Assembly (NCBI GenBank): GCA_018609055.1
Contig: JABAYJ010000007.1
Location: forward strand, 123,372 to 187,371
Source of the DNA: Flavobacteriales bacterium
GTDB taxonomy: Bacteria > Bacteroidota > Bacteroidia > Flavobacteriales_D > CAJJDF01
DNA: 64,000 bases
Direction: 5' to 3'
The position numbers and the translations under genes are program-made. Under the pieces are notes generated by a model. The model was given only the letters and a program-made list of their open reading frames with translations. It had not been told where the DNA came from and searched no databases. Of this stretch, positions 40,648 to 50,609 are shown piece by piece. The stretch's first letter is position 1, and each line of letters opens with the position of its first letter.

Positions 40648-41046
40648 ATGAAAAAGGGTTTATCATTTGTCATAATTTCAATTGCGTTTTTGTTATTTAC
40701 TAGCTTAGGTAAAAGAGAATGTTCTAGTTTTAAGACTGGAAAATATGTTGTTAAAGGTCAAACTTACACTACATATATTGAAAGGTTTGATAACTATCAA
40801 ACTGAGTATACACCAGAAAATGGATTGAAAATCAAGAGTAAAATCTCTTGGGAGACCGATTGTTATTACTCAATAGGAGATTATGAAGTTCTAGAAAACC
40901 CTGACAATGATGATGTTTCTTACATTGAAGGTGGAACTACAGTTTACTTCGAAATAATAAAAGTAAAAAAGAACTCTATAATAACTTTGGCTCGTAATTT
41001 TAAAAACAGTGAGCCAATTGGTAAAATAATATACCATAGGCAATAA
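40648..41046 (+). CDS. Secreted hypothetical protein, tandem paralogue 2
   Basis: 132 aa. Same layout as the preceding gene: signal peptide KGLSFVIISIAFLLFTSLG, then SSFKTGKYVVKGQTYTTYIERFDNYQTEYTPENG and SWETDCYYSIGDYEVLENP. Equal length and a short gap show a tandem duplication. Unlike copy 1, the mature part contains Cys at the WETDC position. Function unknown. Confidence 0.6.
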   Translation: MKKGLSFVIISIAFLLFTSLGKRECSSFKTGKYVVKGQTYTTYIERFDNYQTEYTPENGLKIKSKISWETDCYYSIGDYEVLENPDNDDVSYIEGGTTVYFEIIKVKKNSIITLARNFKNSEPIGKIIYHRQ

Positions 41047-41099
41047 AATTGGTCTTATTATTGTCTTAATAGAGGTTATAACGCATAACACCAATTAAT

Positions 41100-41768
41100 A
41101 TGGCATTCCTTTTAAGACTTATATTTTCAATCTTTATACTCACATCATTTTCTGTGGTTAGTATTGCACAGGAGACCACTCGTGTTCAAAAGGGTTATGT
41201 TGTAGTTGATAATGATACAATTCCGCTTTACATTCTTGGTGATTTTGATTACAAAGATCCTGATTTTGAAAAAGAATGGAATCGAACAGTATACTATACT
41301 ACCAGAATGTATACCTATGCCAAAATCATTGATTCGATAGTTGATTCCCATGAAGCAAATTTAGAAAAAGCTAAAAACGCTAATAAAAAAGCAAAAAAGC
41401 TAGCTAGAAAAGCGAATAAAGCTTTGAAGAAAAACTTGTGGGATAAGTATTCTTATGAAATTAAAAATTTAACTGATGTAAGAGGTGATTACCTGACTAG
41501 ACTGGTTCACAGAGAAACTGGAGTTACCACTTTTGATTTGATTAAAAAGTACAAAAATCCACAAACAGCTTTCTTTTGGAATTCTGTTCTTTGGTCATTT
41601 AATAGTACCAATTTAAAGAATGAATTTGATCCAAAAAGAGATTGGATGCTTAAACTAGTTGTAGAAGAGATTGAAGCTGGAAAAATAAAACCAGTGTCAA
41701 GAGCTCGACAGTTAAAGGAATTGAAAGCTCGTGAAGCATACGAGAAAGCTAAAAAGAAGAAAAAGTAA
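41100..41768 (+). CDS. DUF4294-like secreted protein
   Basis: 222 aa. A signal peptide (FLLRLIFSIFILTSFSVVSIAQ) precedes GYVVVDNDTIPLYILGDFDYKDPDFEKEWNRTVYYTTRMYTYAK, the signature opening of DUF4294 proteins of Bacteroidota. A helical region rich in Lys/Ala (about 80-110) follows, then LVHRETGVTTFDLIKKYKNPQTAFFWN, also family-typical. The end is a highly basic tail of five Lys. Function of the family is not known to me. Confidence 0.7.
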   Translation: MAFLLRLIFSIFILTSFSVVSIAQETTRVQKGYVVVDNDTIPLYILGDFDYKDPDFEKEWNRTVYYTTRMYTYAKIIDSIVDSHEANLEKAKNANKKAKKLARKANKALKKNLWDKYSYEIKNLTDVRGDYLTRLVHRETGVTTFDLIKKYKNPQTAFFWNSVLWSFNSTNLKNEFDPKRDWMLKLVVEEIEAGKIKPVSRARQLKELKAREAYEKAKKKKK

Positions 41769-41860
41769 TTACATTATATCTGTTAATAAGATTGACTTCC
41801 TCTACCCTACCACCATGTTATAATTGGCTACTTTTGTTACTATAACATTGGGAATAATAT

Positions 41861-42844
41861 ATGCTTAAAATTGGAGTATTAGGAGCGGGACATTTAGGTA
41901 AAATTCACATCAAGTGCATCTTACAGATTGAAGAGTATGAGTTAGTAGGCTTTTATGATCCTGACAAAAAAGTTACTGAAGATGTTAAAAATCAGTTCAA
42001 CATCAAATCATTTGATTCACTTGCTGAATTAATTGAAAATTGTGATGTAGTAGATATTGTTACACCAACTCTTTCTCATTATGATTGTGCAAGAAGTGCA
42101 ATTATGGCATCCAAGCATATTTTTATCGAGAAACCGATAACTAACACTACAGAAGAAGCAAAATCACTAATGAACTTAGCCGAAGAAGCTAAAGTAAAAG
42201 TTCAGGTTGGACATGTAGAAAGATTTAACCCAGCATTTTTATCAGTTCAAAACACAATTGAAAACCCAATGTTTATTGAAACTCACAGGCTTGCTGAGTT
42301 TAATGCAAGAGGTACAGATGTGTCGGTAATTCATGATTTAATGATTCATGATATTGATATTATTTTGAGTATCGTAAAATCTAATGTGAAGAGAATTAGT
42401 GCAAATGGAGTTGCTGTTGTAAGCGAAACACCTGACATTGCTAATGCACGAATAGAATTTGATAATGGTTGTGTAGCGAATTTAACAGCCAGTAGAGTAT
42501 CTCTTACAAGTATGAGAAAAACTAGAATTTTTCAGAAAAATGCTTACATAACTATCGATTTTTCTAATAAAACTTCACAGATACTGCAATTATCAGAAGT
42601 AACTGAAAAGACAGATGAATTCTCTATTTTATTAGATTTAGGTAAAGACAAAAAAAAGAAAGAAATTAATTTTGTAAAACCTGAAATAAAAGAAAATAAT
42701 GCCATTAAAGATGAGCTTACTTCTTTTGCTAAGTCAATACTTAACAATCATCAACCACTTGTAACTGTGGAAGATGGTTATAATGCATTGAGGATTGCAT
42801 CTATTATTCATGATAAAATGAAGTTTACGGCAGATAATTTTTAA
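41861..42844 (+). CDS. Gfo/Idh/MocA family oxidoreductase
   Basis: 327 aa. Rossmann N-terminus KIGVLGAGHLGKIHIKCI (2-19, GxGxxG-type loop) and the conserved EKPI-type motif (HIFIEKPITNT, about 86-96). The catalytic-domain HDLMIHDIDIILS segment (about 158-170) fits. NAD(P)-dependent sugar or inositol dehydrogenases share this fold; the two following genes are a lipoprotein and a sugar transferase, so a nucleotide-sugar or glycan role is possible (inference). Confidence 0.8.
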   Translation: MLKIGVLGAGHLGKIHIKCILQIEEYELVGFYDPDKKVTEDVKNQFNIKSFDSLAELIENCDVVDIVTPTLSHYDCARSAIMASKHIFIEKPITNTTEEAKSLMNLAEEAKVKVQVGHVERFNPAFLSVQNTIENPMFIETHRLAEFNARGTDVSVIHDLMIHDIDIILSIVKSNVKRISANGVAVVSETPDIANARIEFDNGCVANLTASRVSLTSMRKTRIFQKNAYITIDFSNKTSQILQLSEVTEKTDEFSILLDLGKDKKKKEINFVKPEIKENNAIKDELTSFAKSILNNHQPLVTVEDGYNALRIASIIHDKMKFTADNF

Positions 42845-42944
42845 AAATAAAGTAATACTTCGCATACCATTTCCATATTTCTAGCGTTTATATTAAATTC
42901 GTCACCTTATTAAAAAGTGGCACAATTTTTTGCCTTTAACGCTT

Positions 42945-43805
42945 ATGAGATATCACTATCTTCTTATTTTTTTTACTGTCTGTTTTCTAGCCTCTTGCAA
43001 GCTATTCAACCCAGAAGAATTAACACCCTCTTATATTTATATTTCTGATATTAAATTAGAAACCAAAACACTTGAAGGTTCTTCTTCTGATAATATTTTG
43101 GATGCTTGGGTTTATGTAAATGGAAGCTATATAGGAACTTGGGAGTTGCCAGCAAAAATTCCAATCCATGTAATTGGTGAATATGACTTAGAAATTTTTG
43201 GAGGAATTAAAAAAAGTGGATTAAGTGCTTTTAGAGTCACCAATGATTTTATGACTTCATTTGACTCTACTTTAATTTCTATTTCTAATGTGGTCGATAC
43301 TATTATTCCTACTTTAGAATATGTTGCTGATCTTAATATTTGGTTAGAGGAATTTGAAGATCCAGGAGTAAAATTTACAGGACAACCATTTAGTGATACT
43401 GTTATAAGAATTACAAACGATCCATTACTAGTATTCGAAGGAAATGGAACTGGAGTAATTAGTTTTTCAAATTCGGATTTGTACTTCCTTGCAAAGACGA
43501 ATGAACCTGACTTTAACACATTCCCAAAGCAAGGTGCTCCAATTTATTATGAATTTGATTATAAATCAGATGAAGTACTTACTGTTGGGATTTATCATAA
43601 TAACATTTCTACAACCCCTATAAAAACTGAGTTTTTTAATTTGTTTCCAACAGATGGAAAGTGGAAAAAAATATACTTAGACTTAAAAGAAATAGTAAGT
43701 CCGCAAACATTTGCTACTGAGTTTGATATTTATCTAGAAGTATCTAAAAACAGGTCTTCTCAGCCACTAGTTTATATTGATAATATTAAAGTAATCTATA
43801 AATAG
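42945..43805 (+). CDS. Hypothetical lipoprotein
   Basis: I start at MRYHYLLIFFTVCFLASC (42945) because the TTG start 15 bases earlier would add PLTL before the signal. Lipobox LASC with lipid Cys at 18. 286 aa; not recognised. Beta-rich mature part, with ADLNIWLEEFEDPGVKFTG and a C-terminal stretch ending in PLVYIDNIKVIYK, resembling a C-terminal carbohydrate-binding-like sandwich. Three bp separate it from the sugar transferase downstream, so the two are probably co-transcribed. Confidence 0.6.
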   Translation: MRYHYLLIFFTVCFLASCKLFNPEELTPSYIYISDIKLETKTLEGSSSDNILDAWVYVNGSYIGTWELPAKIPIHVIGEYDLEIFGGIKKSGLSAFRVTNDFMTSFDSTLISISNVVDTIIPTLEYVADLNIWLEEFEDPGVKFTGQPFSDTVIRITNDPLLVFEGNGTGVISFSNSDLYFLAKTNEPDFNTFPKQGAPIYYEFDYKSDEVLTVGIYHNNISTTPIKTEFFNLFPTDGKWKKIYLDLKEIVSPQTFATEFDIYLEVSKNRSSQPLVYIDNIKVIYK

Positions 43806-43808
43806 TAA

Positions 43809-45206
43809 ATGAAGAAGCCAGGTTTACTAAAATATCTTTTTTTACTATTCGATTTTTTGTCTGCCTTATTTTCTTGGTCTGCTTTTTATTATTTTAGAAA
43901 AACACAAATAGAACATGTTCCTTTTGAATTTTCTGAAAGATTTTACCTTGGCTTATTAATTATACCTTCCTTGTGGGTTATTGCATATTGGTTGTTTGGT
44001 TCGTACGATAATGTATACCGAAAATACAGAATGCAAGTATTTTACAAAACAATAGTATCCTCATTCTTAGGTACTTTAGCTGTGTTTTTTATATTTATTT
44101 TAGATGATACTGTTACTGCTTATTCAGATTACTATACCTCATTTTTATTCCTCTTTTTACTACATTTTTTCTTAACCTTTTTATTCCGTTTCACTCTTAC
44201 TTCGCTAATTGTAAAGCAAATACACAGCCAAAAAATTGGTTTTAATACATTGATAATTGGTGGGAACGACAAAGCATATGAAACCTATACCGAAATGAAT
44301 TTGGGTAAAAATTATGGTGGAAATATATTTGTTGGTTATATCAGAGTAAATGGAAAAGATACCATTCTTAAAAAATACATTCCTGAGCTAGGGACTTTAC
44401 CAGATATTCATAATGCCATACAAGGAAATGATATTGAGGAAGTGATTATTGCTGTAGAATCAACAGAACACAAAGTATTAGAGACTTTACTTAATGAGCT
44501 AGAAGGATACGATCTAATTATAAAAATTATTCCAGATACCTATGATATTCTTTCTAGTAAGGTGACAACCAATAATATATTTGGTACTCCTTTTGTGGAG
44601 TTAAAAACCGATATTTTACCGAAATGGCAGAAAAGAATTAAAAGAGGAATTGATGTGACCTTATCAGTTATAGCAATGATCTTATTACTTCCTTTATTCT
44701 TAGTGGTTCCAATTTTGATAAAAAAAGGATCTAAAGGAGATGTTATCTTCAGACAAATTAGAGTTGGATTGCACGGAAATGAATTTGAGATTCTTAAATT
44801 TAGAACCATGCATGTTGGATCTGAAAAAGATGGTCCTCAACTATCTAGCGAAAATGACAACAGGATTACAAAAATTGGTAAATTCTTAAGAAAAACTAGA
44901 ATTGATGAAATTCCTCAGTTCTATAATGTCCTTAAAGGAGAAATGTCAATTGTTGGACCAAGGCCTGAAAGACAGTTTTTTATTGATAAAATTGTGAAAG
45001 AGGCTCCTCACTTTAAGCATCTTCAAAAGTTGACACCTGGTATTACTTCTTGGGGGCAAGTAAAATATGGATATGCTGAGAATGTAGATGAAATGGTACA
45101 AAGGCTTAAGTATGACATCTTATATCTTAAAAATCAATCTCTAGCTTTAGATTTTAAAATATTACTGTACACAGTGATTATTGTATTAAAACGAAAAGGA
45201 AAATAA
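43809..45206 (+). CDS. Polyprenyl-phosphate sugar-1-phosphate transferase (WbaP/WcaJ-like)
   Basis: 465 aa. Initiates exopolysaccharide or capsule repeat-unit synthesis by moving sugar-1-P from UDP-sugar to undecaprenyl phosphate. Four to five N-terminal hydrophobic segments (about 8-145), a cytoplasmic Rossmann-like domain (about 145-265), a fifth membrane helix (about 280-302, LSVIAMILLLPLFLVVPI) and the catalytic C-terminal domain: KFRTMHVGSEKDGP, RKTRIDEIPQFYNVLKGEMSIVGPRPE, and TPGITSWGQVKY. All are canonical. The rest of a polysaccharide cluster is not in the window. The catalytic Asp-Glu pair DE in IDEIPQF is intact. Confidence 0.9.
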   Translation: MKKPGLLKYLFLLFDFLSALFSWSAFYYFRKTQIEHVPFEFSERFYLGLLIIPSLWVIAYWLFGSYDNVYRKYRMQVFYKTIVSSFLGTLAVFFIFILDDTVTAYSDYYTSFLFLFLLHFFLTFLFRFTLTSLIVKQIHSQKIGFNTLIIGGNDKAYETYTEMNLGKNYGGNIFVGYIRVNGKDTILKKYIPELGTLPDIHNAIQGNDIEEVIIAVESTEHKVLETLLNELEGYDLIIKIIPDTYDILSSKVTTNNIFGTPFVELKTDILPKWQKRIKRGIDVTLSVIAMILLLPLFLVVPILIKKGSKGDVIFRQIRVGLHGNEFEILKFRTMHVGSEKDGPQLSSENDNRITKIGKFLRKTRIDEIPQFYNVLKGEMSIVGPRPERQFFIDKIVKEAPHFKHLQKLTPGITSWGQVKYGYAENVDEMVQRLKYDILYLKNQSLALDFKILLYTVIIVLKRKGK

Positions 45207-45213
45207 GTAATCC

Positions 45214-45528
45214 TTACTGAATTGAAATTTCTGGTAGAAATTGTGATAATTCATTTATAATTTGATCTGCAGACATTACACCTGATTTTCTCCAAACTAT
45301 TTTTCCTTCTGAAAATAAGATTAAAGTAGGTACTCCTTTTATTCCAAACCTAGAAGCTGCAACTTGATTTTTATCCACATCAATTTTGACTACGATTACT
45401 TTATTCTCCAGCTTGATTTTAACTTCTTTAATTATAGGTTCTAAAGTTTTGCATGGTCCACACCAAGAGGCATAAAAATCAGCTAAAACCGGCTTATTTC
45501 CATTAATTAGTTTGACGAAATTTCCCAT
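45214..45528 (-). CDS. Thioredoxin
   Basis: 104 aa with active site WCGPC (Cys23, Cys26) and cis-Pro in GVPTLILF. No signal peptide, so cytoplasmic. Convergent with the sugar transferase (7 bp gap). It lies downstream of the Cys-rich secreted protein gene but is separated from it by a hairpin. The gap 45529-45683 holds only AT-rich sequence. Confidence 0.93.
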   Translation of the reverse strand: MGNFVKLINGNKPVLADFYASWCGPCKTLEPIIKEVKIKLENKVIVVKIDVDKNQVAASRFGIKGVPTLILFSEGKIVWRKSGVMSADQIINELSQFLPEISIQ

Positions 45529-45683
45529 ATTAGTTTAACACGCTTTCAATTATAATTATATATAATTGACTTTAATTTTATTTTTTTTGTAAACTCTAAT
45601 TTAAGCGTTTTTTATTAAAAATGTAAACTCAAATTAGATTCAAATTGTATAAATATTTTATCCAAAGTAAATATGAATAAAAC

Positions 45684-45717
45684 ATAAAAAAAGCTCCTTG
45701 CAATTGCAAGAAGCTTT
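45684..45717 (-). terminator. Hairpin terminator after the Cys-rich protein gene
   Basis: Stem of about 12 bp, AAGCT-C-CTTGCAATTGCAAG-A-AGCTT, with A and T runs on both sides. Read on the - strand it sits 23 bp after the stop of the Cys/Lys-rich protein. Confidence 0.8.
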
Positions 45718-45739
45718 TATTTCAATCAATTAGCTTATG

Positions 45740-46102
45740 TTATTTAGCTTCTTCTACTTTTCCTTTAGAACAAGCTTTCTTAGAATCTTTACTACAACAT
45801 GATTTCTTTGTTGCGGCAGCAGTAGTAGTTTTAGTTTCTTTACTTCCTTCTACTCCTGATTCCTTAGCAGCTTTATCTTTGGCAGCTTTTGCTTCGCTAC
45901 ATTTTTTAGCACATTCTTTTGAGCTTTTATCACATTTCTTAGCGTCAGCTTTCTTCTCAGTACAACAAGCTTTTTTACAATCTTTTTCGCATTCTGTTGT
46001 AGTTTCTACTAAAGCTTTCTTTGCAGTTGATTGTGATACTCCGTTAAAAGAAAGAGTTAATGCTCCTAATGCTAATCCTAATGTTATTAATATATTTTTC
46101 AT
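45740..46102 (-). CDS. Secreted Cys/Lys-rich protein
   Basis: I start at MKNILITLGLALGALTLSF (46102), which gives a signal peptide ending near SFNGVSQ; the upstream ATG at 46159 would bury it. 120 aa. The mature part is made almost only of Lys, Glu, Ala, Ser and Cys. Ten Cys occur in the short clusters CEKDCKKACC, CDKSSKECAKKC and SCCSKDSKKACSK. There is no hydrophobic core. The composition suggests a small periplasmic or secreted metal-binding or disulfide-rich protein (inference). Not recognised. Confidence 0.55.
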   Translation of the reverse strand: MKNILITLGLALGALTLSFNGVSQSTAKKALVETTTECEKDCKKACCTEKKADAKKCDKSSKECAKKCSEAKAAKDKAAKESGVEGSKETKTTTAAATKKSCCSKDSKKACSKGKVEEAK

Positions 46103-46246
46103 TTGTCTGTTTGTTTTAAATGTTATTACTGAACTAAGATAAACAATAATCGTTCCCAAGTTTAAAAAAAAATGTTAAAACTTTAAAATAGTTGATCTTA
46201 AGTAAGAATTAGATTTTCATCTAAGACAGTTATAAATGATGATTTA

Positions 46247-47074
46247 TTAAATAAATAATAAATACGTTAGAACTAATGGCGCACTAAATAAGATCCCATC
46301 AAATCTATCTAAAACTCCTCCGTGCCCCGGTAATAAGGTACCTGAGTCTTTTACATCAGCACTTCTTTTCAGTAATGATTCACTTAAGTCACCTAGCAAT
46401 CCAAAAATACTAATTATGGCTGCCATAATCATCCAATGAAATACTGAGCTATCTGTTACATAAGCAAACAGGAATCCTGCTAATATTGAAAAAACTAAGC
46501 CACCTGCTAAACCTTCCCATGTTTTCCCTGGTGAAATACGAGGTATTAATTTGTGTTTACCAATTGCTTTTCCAACTACATAAGCCATAGAATCACTTGT
46601 CCAGAGGATTATAAAAAAACCTAGAAGCAAACTCCAATTTTCTCCAAGTCCTATTTTAGAATAAATATCATCATTAAATGATAAATAATTTAAACAAGCG
46701 AAAGGCAGAGTTATGTATAACAAAGCAAACAGTGTGCTGCTAATGTTCTGGTAAGGAATGTTGTCTTTAGCAAATAACTCTTGTAATACAAGTATGAAAA
46801 GAAAAGGAACAATCAAAAACAGTATGCGATACTCCTTTATTTCTTCGATAAAAACAAGGGATAATAAAGTGTATACAACAACATTAACGAAAGGCCCGTA
46901 TTTGGTGTTATTAGATAATTCCTTTTTATTAAGAATTTGATAAAACTCAACAGTAGCTAGTGTTGAAAACACTAGAAATATAAGTGCAGTGCTATATTCG
47001 TTCCAAATAATGCAAAGTACAAGGGCAGCCACAAAAAGGCTACCCGTTATTATTCTTTGAGTTAAATTATTCAA
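46247..47074 (-). CDS. cdsA: Phosphatidate cytidylyltransferase
   Basis: Makes CDP-diacylglycerol for phospholipid synthesis. 275 aa, about seven to eight membrane helices. The C-terminal signature is in DSMAYVVGKAIGKHKLIPRISPGKTWEG and in LPGHGGVLDRFDGILFSAPL. Lies 21 bp after ftsH in the same direction, part of the rsfS-ftsH-cdsA run usual in Bacteroidota. Confidence 0.95.
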   Translation of the reverse strand: MNNLTQRIITGSLFVAALVLCIIWNEYSTALIFLVFSTLATVEFYQILNKKELSNNTKYGPFVNVVVYTLLSLVFIEEIKEYRILFLIVPFLFILVLQELFAKDNIPYQNISSTLFALLYITLPFACLNYLSFNDDIYSKIGLGENWSLLLGFFIILWTSDSMAYVVGKAIGKHKLIPRISPGKTWEGLAGGLVFSILAGFLFAYVTDSSVFHWMIMAAIISIFGLLGDLSESLLKRSADVKDSGTLLPGHGGVLDRFDGILFSAPLVLTYLLFI

Positions 47075-47095
47075 TAGTTTTATAGTTGAGTTGGT

Positions 47096-49159
47096 TTAAT
47101 TCTCTTCTTCCTTAGTTGTATCGTCTGCTTTTATTTCTTCTTTAGTTTCAGTTTCTACAACTTCTGAGTTTTCAATTACTTCTTCTTTTACTTCAGTAGT
47201 TTTTTTCTTTATTGTAGCTAAAGGCTCTTCCTTTTTGAAAGGTCTTTCTCCTAAAATTTTCTGTAAATCTTCTTTAAAGATAACCTCTTTTTCAAGTAAT
47301 AAATCTGCAATTTCTGTAAGCTTATCTTTATTTTCAGATAAGATTTTTTGAGCTCTTTCGTATTGAAGCTCAATCATCTTACTTACCTCTTCATCAATAG
47401 TCTTGGCAGTAGTTTCACTGTAAGGCTTAGTAAATCCATTACTTTGATAATTGTAATAACTAATGTTACCCAATTTCTCGTTAAGTCCATACATAGTTAC
47501 CATTGCATAAGCTTGTTTAGTTACTTTTTCAAGATCACTTAAAGCTCCTGTAGATATTTCTCCAAAGATTATTTTCTCTGCAGCTCTACCTCCCATTGTA
47601 GCACACATTTCATCCAAAAGATGATCTGTAGTAGTAAGTTGTCTTTCTTCTGGCAAATACCAAGCAGCTCCAAGGCTCTTTCCTCTTGGCACTATAGTTA
47701 CTTTAATAAGTGGACTTGCATGTTCTGTTAACCAACTAACTGTTGCATGACCTGCCTCATGGAAAGCTATTTTCTTTCTTTCTGATAATGTGATAAGCTT
47801 GTTCTTCTTCTCTAAACCTCCAATCAATCTATCAACTGCATCCAAGAAATCTTGTTTTTCAACAACTTTTTTCTTTTTACGTGCAGCTATTAAAGCAGCT
47901 TCATTACATAAATTAGCAATATCAGCTCCCGAAAATCCTGGAGTTTGTTTTGCTATAAATTCTATGTCAAATCCTCCTTCAAGTTTCAATGGTTTCAAGT
48001 GAACTTCAAAAATCTCTCTTCTCTCGTTCAAGTCCGGCATATCAACATTAATCTGTCTGTCAAATCTTCCAGCTCTCATTAATGCTTTATCCAAAATATC
48101 AGCTCTGTTTGTTGCTGCTAGTATAATTACTCCACTGTTGGTTCCAAATCCATCCATTTCGGTAAGTAACTGATTCAATGTATTTTCACGCTCATCATTA
48201 CTTCCCATATTAGGATTATTCCCTCTGGCTTTTCCTATAGCATCTATCTCATCAATAAAAATGATACATGGTGCTTTTTCTTTAGCTTGCTTAAACAAAT
48301 CTCTTACTCTTGAAGCTCCTACTCCAACAAACATCTCTACAAAGTCGGATCCTGACATTGAGAAAAATGGTACTTTAGCTTCTCCTGCTACAGCTTTTGC
48401 TAATAATGTTTTACCAGTTCCTGGTAATCCTACAAGTAAAGCTCCTTTAGGAATTTTAGCTCCTAGATCAGTATATTTCTTTGGGTTCTTAAGGAAATCT
48501 ACAATCTCTTGTACTTCTTCCTTAGCTCCCTCTAATCCTGCAACATCTTTAAAAGAAACATTTACATTCTTTCCTTGTTCAAATAATTTGGCTTTAGATT
48601 TTCCAATGTTGAAGATTTGACCTCCACCACCTCCACCACCACCTGAACCACCTGTCATCCTTTTCATAATAAAGAACCAAACGGCTATAATTACAGCAAA
48701 AAACAATAATGTTCCTAACCAATCGTAATTTTTTGGTGTATAGTATTTTAAGCTAAATTGTTTTGTTTCAGGTAGATTATTATTTAAGTCTTTCAGCTCT
48801 TTATAATATTCTTCATAAGGAGGAGTTTCAAAAAAGTAATGCCCACTAGTTCTGTTGAAAACAGTTTGTTTAGCGCGATCTTTAAATTCCTCATTGTTCT
48901 CTAAAGCATCTTTTTTAATTATTACTTCGGCATTACCACCTATTTTATTAATGGTGATTTTTTCGACATATCCTTTAGAAGCCCACTCTTGGAACTTGTT
49001 TTTATCAATATCTTTATTGCCCTGAGGTGTATTTCCCAAAAGACTAAAACCAATTATTGCAGCAATAGCAATTCCGTAAATCCAATAGAAATTGAATTTT
49101 GGTAAGTTTGATTTAGCGTCTTTCTTATTTGGAGGTGTTGGTCTTTTTTTATCTGCCAT
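47096..49159 (-). CDS. ftsH: ATP-dependent zinc metalloprotease FtsH
   Basis: Membrane-anchored AAA protease of the inner membrane. 687 aa. N-terminal TM helix (about 25-44), periplasmic region (45-145), second TM (about 150-168), Gly-rich linker (about 170-183). Walker A GLPGTGKT (244-251), Walker B ILFIDE-type ([12 protein letters not shown]), SRH region, zinc motif HEAGH (467-471). The C-terminal tail (about 640-687) is highly acidic and Lys-rich. Between rsfS and cdsA. Confidence 0.98.
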   Translation of the reverse strand: MADKKRPTPPNKKDAKSNLPKFNFYWIYGIAIAAIIGFSLLGNTPQGNKDIDKNKFQEWASKGYVEKITINKIGGNAEVIIKKDALENNEEFKDRAKQTVFNRTSGHYFFETPPYEEYYKELKDLNNNLPETKQFSLKYYTPKNYDWLGTLLFFAVIIAVWFFIMKRMTGGSGGGGGGGGQIFNIGKSKAKLFEQGKNVNVSFKDVAGLEGAKEEVQEIVDFLKNPKKYTDLGAKIPKGALLVGLPGTGKTLLAKAVAGEAKVPFFSMSGSDFVEMFVGVGASRVRDLFKQAKEKAPCIIFIDEIDAIGKARGNNPNMGSNDERENTLNQLLTEMDGFGTNSGVIILAATNRADILDKALMRAGRFDRQINVDMPDLNERREIFEVHLKPLKLEGGFDIEFIAKQTPGFSGADIANLCNEAALIAARKKKKVVEKQDFLDAVDRLIGGLEKKNKLITLSERKKIAFHEAGHATVSWLTEHASPLIKVTIVPRGKSLGAAWYLPEERQLTTTDHLLDEMCATMGGRAAEKIIFGEISTGALSDLEKVTKQAYAMVTMYGLNEKLGNISYYNYQSNGFTKPYSETTAKTIDEEVSKMIELQYERAQKILSENKDKLTEIADLLLEKEVIFKEDLQKILGERPFKKEEPLATIKKKTTEVKEEVIENSEVVETETKEEIKADDTTKEEEN

Positions 49160-49166
49160 TTGTTCT

Positions 49167-49535
49167 TTAGTCTTCTATAGTTGTAACTTTCGCATCTGCC
49201 CACAATCCTTCTATATCGTAATAGTCTCTTGTTTCTTTATAAAACACGTGTACCATTACATCAATATAATCCAATAAAATCCACAAAGAATTATCAGACC
49301 CTTCCTTATGAAGAGGCTTTTCTTTCAATTGCTCATAAGTTGCTTTTTCAACCGATTTTGCAATAGAATCTACTTGAGTATTGGATTCTCCATGGCAAAC
49401 TATAAAATAATCTGCTACTGAATTGGGGATTTCTGATAAATCAATACACTTAATGTTAAGTGCTTTGATGTCTTGCATCCCTTCTATGATCGTGTCTACT
49501 AATTGCTTAGTGTACTTTTCTGTTTGTTTATTCAT
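49167..49535 (-). CDS. rsfS: Ribosomal silencing factor
   Basis: 122 aa, RsfS/Iojap family. Binds uL14 and blocks joining of subunits in stationary phase. Conserved stretches: DLSEIPNSVADYFIVCHGES, KSVEKATYEQLKEKPLHKEG, WILLDYIDVMVHVFYKETRDYYDIEGLWADA. First gene of the - run with ftsH and cdsA; divergent from birA with about 115 bp of AT-rich sequence between. Confidence 0.95.
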   Translation of the reverse strand: MNKQTEKYTKQLVDTIIEGMQDIKALNIKCIDLSEIPNSVADYFIVCHGESNTQVDSIAKSVEKATYEQLKEKPLHKEGSDNSLWILLDYIDVMVHVFYKETRDYYDIEGLWADAKVTTIED

Positions 49536-49652
49536 TGATTTTTTTTCGCTCCGTAAACTTACTACATTTTTTGATGTTGTGCATTCTCGATTTTTCTTTT
49601 TTTTTATTAGTTATTTAACTAACCTTTTTATCTTTAAGAATAAATTAAATGA

Positions 49653-50408
49653 ATGAATAACGAGCAATTTATAGGTTCTAATTTAATAGAGCTGGATTCT
49701 ATTGGTTCTACCAACAATTATCTATCCAAACTAGCAAATGAGACATTTGTAGAAAACGGGTCGGTAATTTTGGCACATAATCAGACAAACGGAAAAGGAC
49801 AAAGAGGAAATGGCTGGGAAAGTGAGTCTGGAAAAAACCTAACATTTAGCGTTTTGCTCCAAACCGAATTTTTAAAAATATCGCAAAACTTTTTACTTAG
49901 TATGATGGTTTGTAATTCGGTTCATGAATTACTTTCTCAATATATAGACAAGGTTGAAATAAAATGGCCAAATGATATTTTAGTTGATGATAAAAAAATA
50001 GCTGGAATTTTAATTGAAAACTCAATAGTAAATCAACACCTTCATCAATCTATTATTGGGATTGGGGTAAACTTGAACCAAAGAGATTTTAGCACTGCAC
50101 CTCAAGCAGCTTCACTTGCTTTATTGCTGAAAAAGGAACTAAATAAAAAAGAAGTTTTCACTAAATTACTTACTATTATTGAGCGTAACTATTTGGAATT
50201 AAAACAAGGTTTATGGTTTAGAATAAATAGTTATTACCTCAATCATTTATTGGGATACAAAACCGAACAGAATTACCAAATTATAAAAACGAAAGAACAG
50301 GTAACAGGTAGAATTACCGAAGTAGAACATAATGGCTTTGTAAGGATTATGACTAGTGATAGAAGAAGTCAATTATTTGAAATGAAAGAGATTAAGAGGC
50401 TAGTTTAG
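49653..50408 (+). CDS. birA: Biotin--[acetyl-CoA-carboxylase] ligase
   Basis: Loads biotin onto the carboxyl carrier protein. 251 aa without an N-terminal HTH, so enzyme only, not a repressor. The signature GKGQRGNGWES (47-57) is the biotinyl-AMP loop; IKWPNDILVDDKKIAGILIEN and IGIGVNLNQ are further family motifs. The preceding ATG repeats (ATGAATGAATAAC) leave only 49653 in frame. Divergent from rsfS. Confidence 0.93.
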   Translation: MNNEQFIGSNLIELDSIGSTNNYLSKLANETFVENGSVILAHNQTNGKGQRGNGWESESGKNLTFSVLLQTEFLKISQNFLLSMMVCNSVHELLSQYIDKVEIKWPNDILVDDKKIAGILIENSIVNQHLHQSIIGIGVNLNQRDFSTAPQAASLALLLKKELNKKEVFTKLLTIIERNYLELKQGLWFRINSYYLNHLLGYKTEQNYQIIKTKEQVTGRITEVEHNGFVRIMTSDRRSQLFEMKEIKRLV

Positions 50409-50414
50409 CCTTCT

Positions 50415-50609
50415 TTACTCACCCAGATAAAACAAAGCCTTGCTAACCCCATAAATCAATATCGCTCCTGAAATAGATTTTTGAATCAAAATATCTGAAT
50501 CATTTTGATTGTAATAGAAAAACACTGAAAGAAACAAACCTAACATAGTTAATAGTAGTCCTATTATTAAATAAGTAACAACTCTTTCCTTAAAATATTT
50601 TATTAGTTT
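50415..50609 (-). other. Possible small membrane ORF without a normal start
   Basis: Directly after, and in the same frame as, the stop codon of the gene at 50610, the - strand stays open for about 64 codons: KYFKERVVTYLIIGLLLTMLGLFLSVFF... to KALFYLGE, with two hydrophobic segments. There is no ATG, GTG or TTG near the front; the first ATG lies inside the first helix. It could be a small gene started at ATA, a read-through extension, or a decayed gene. Confidence 0.35.
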
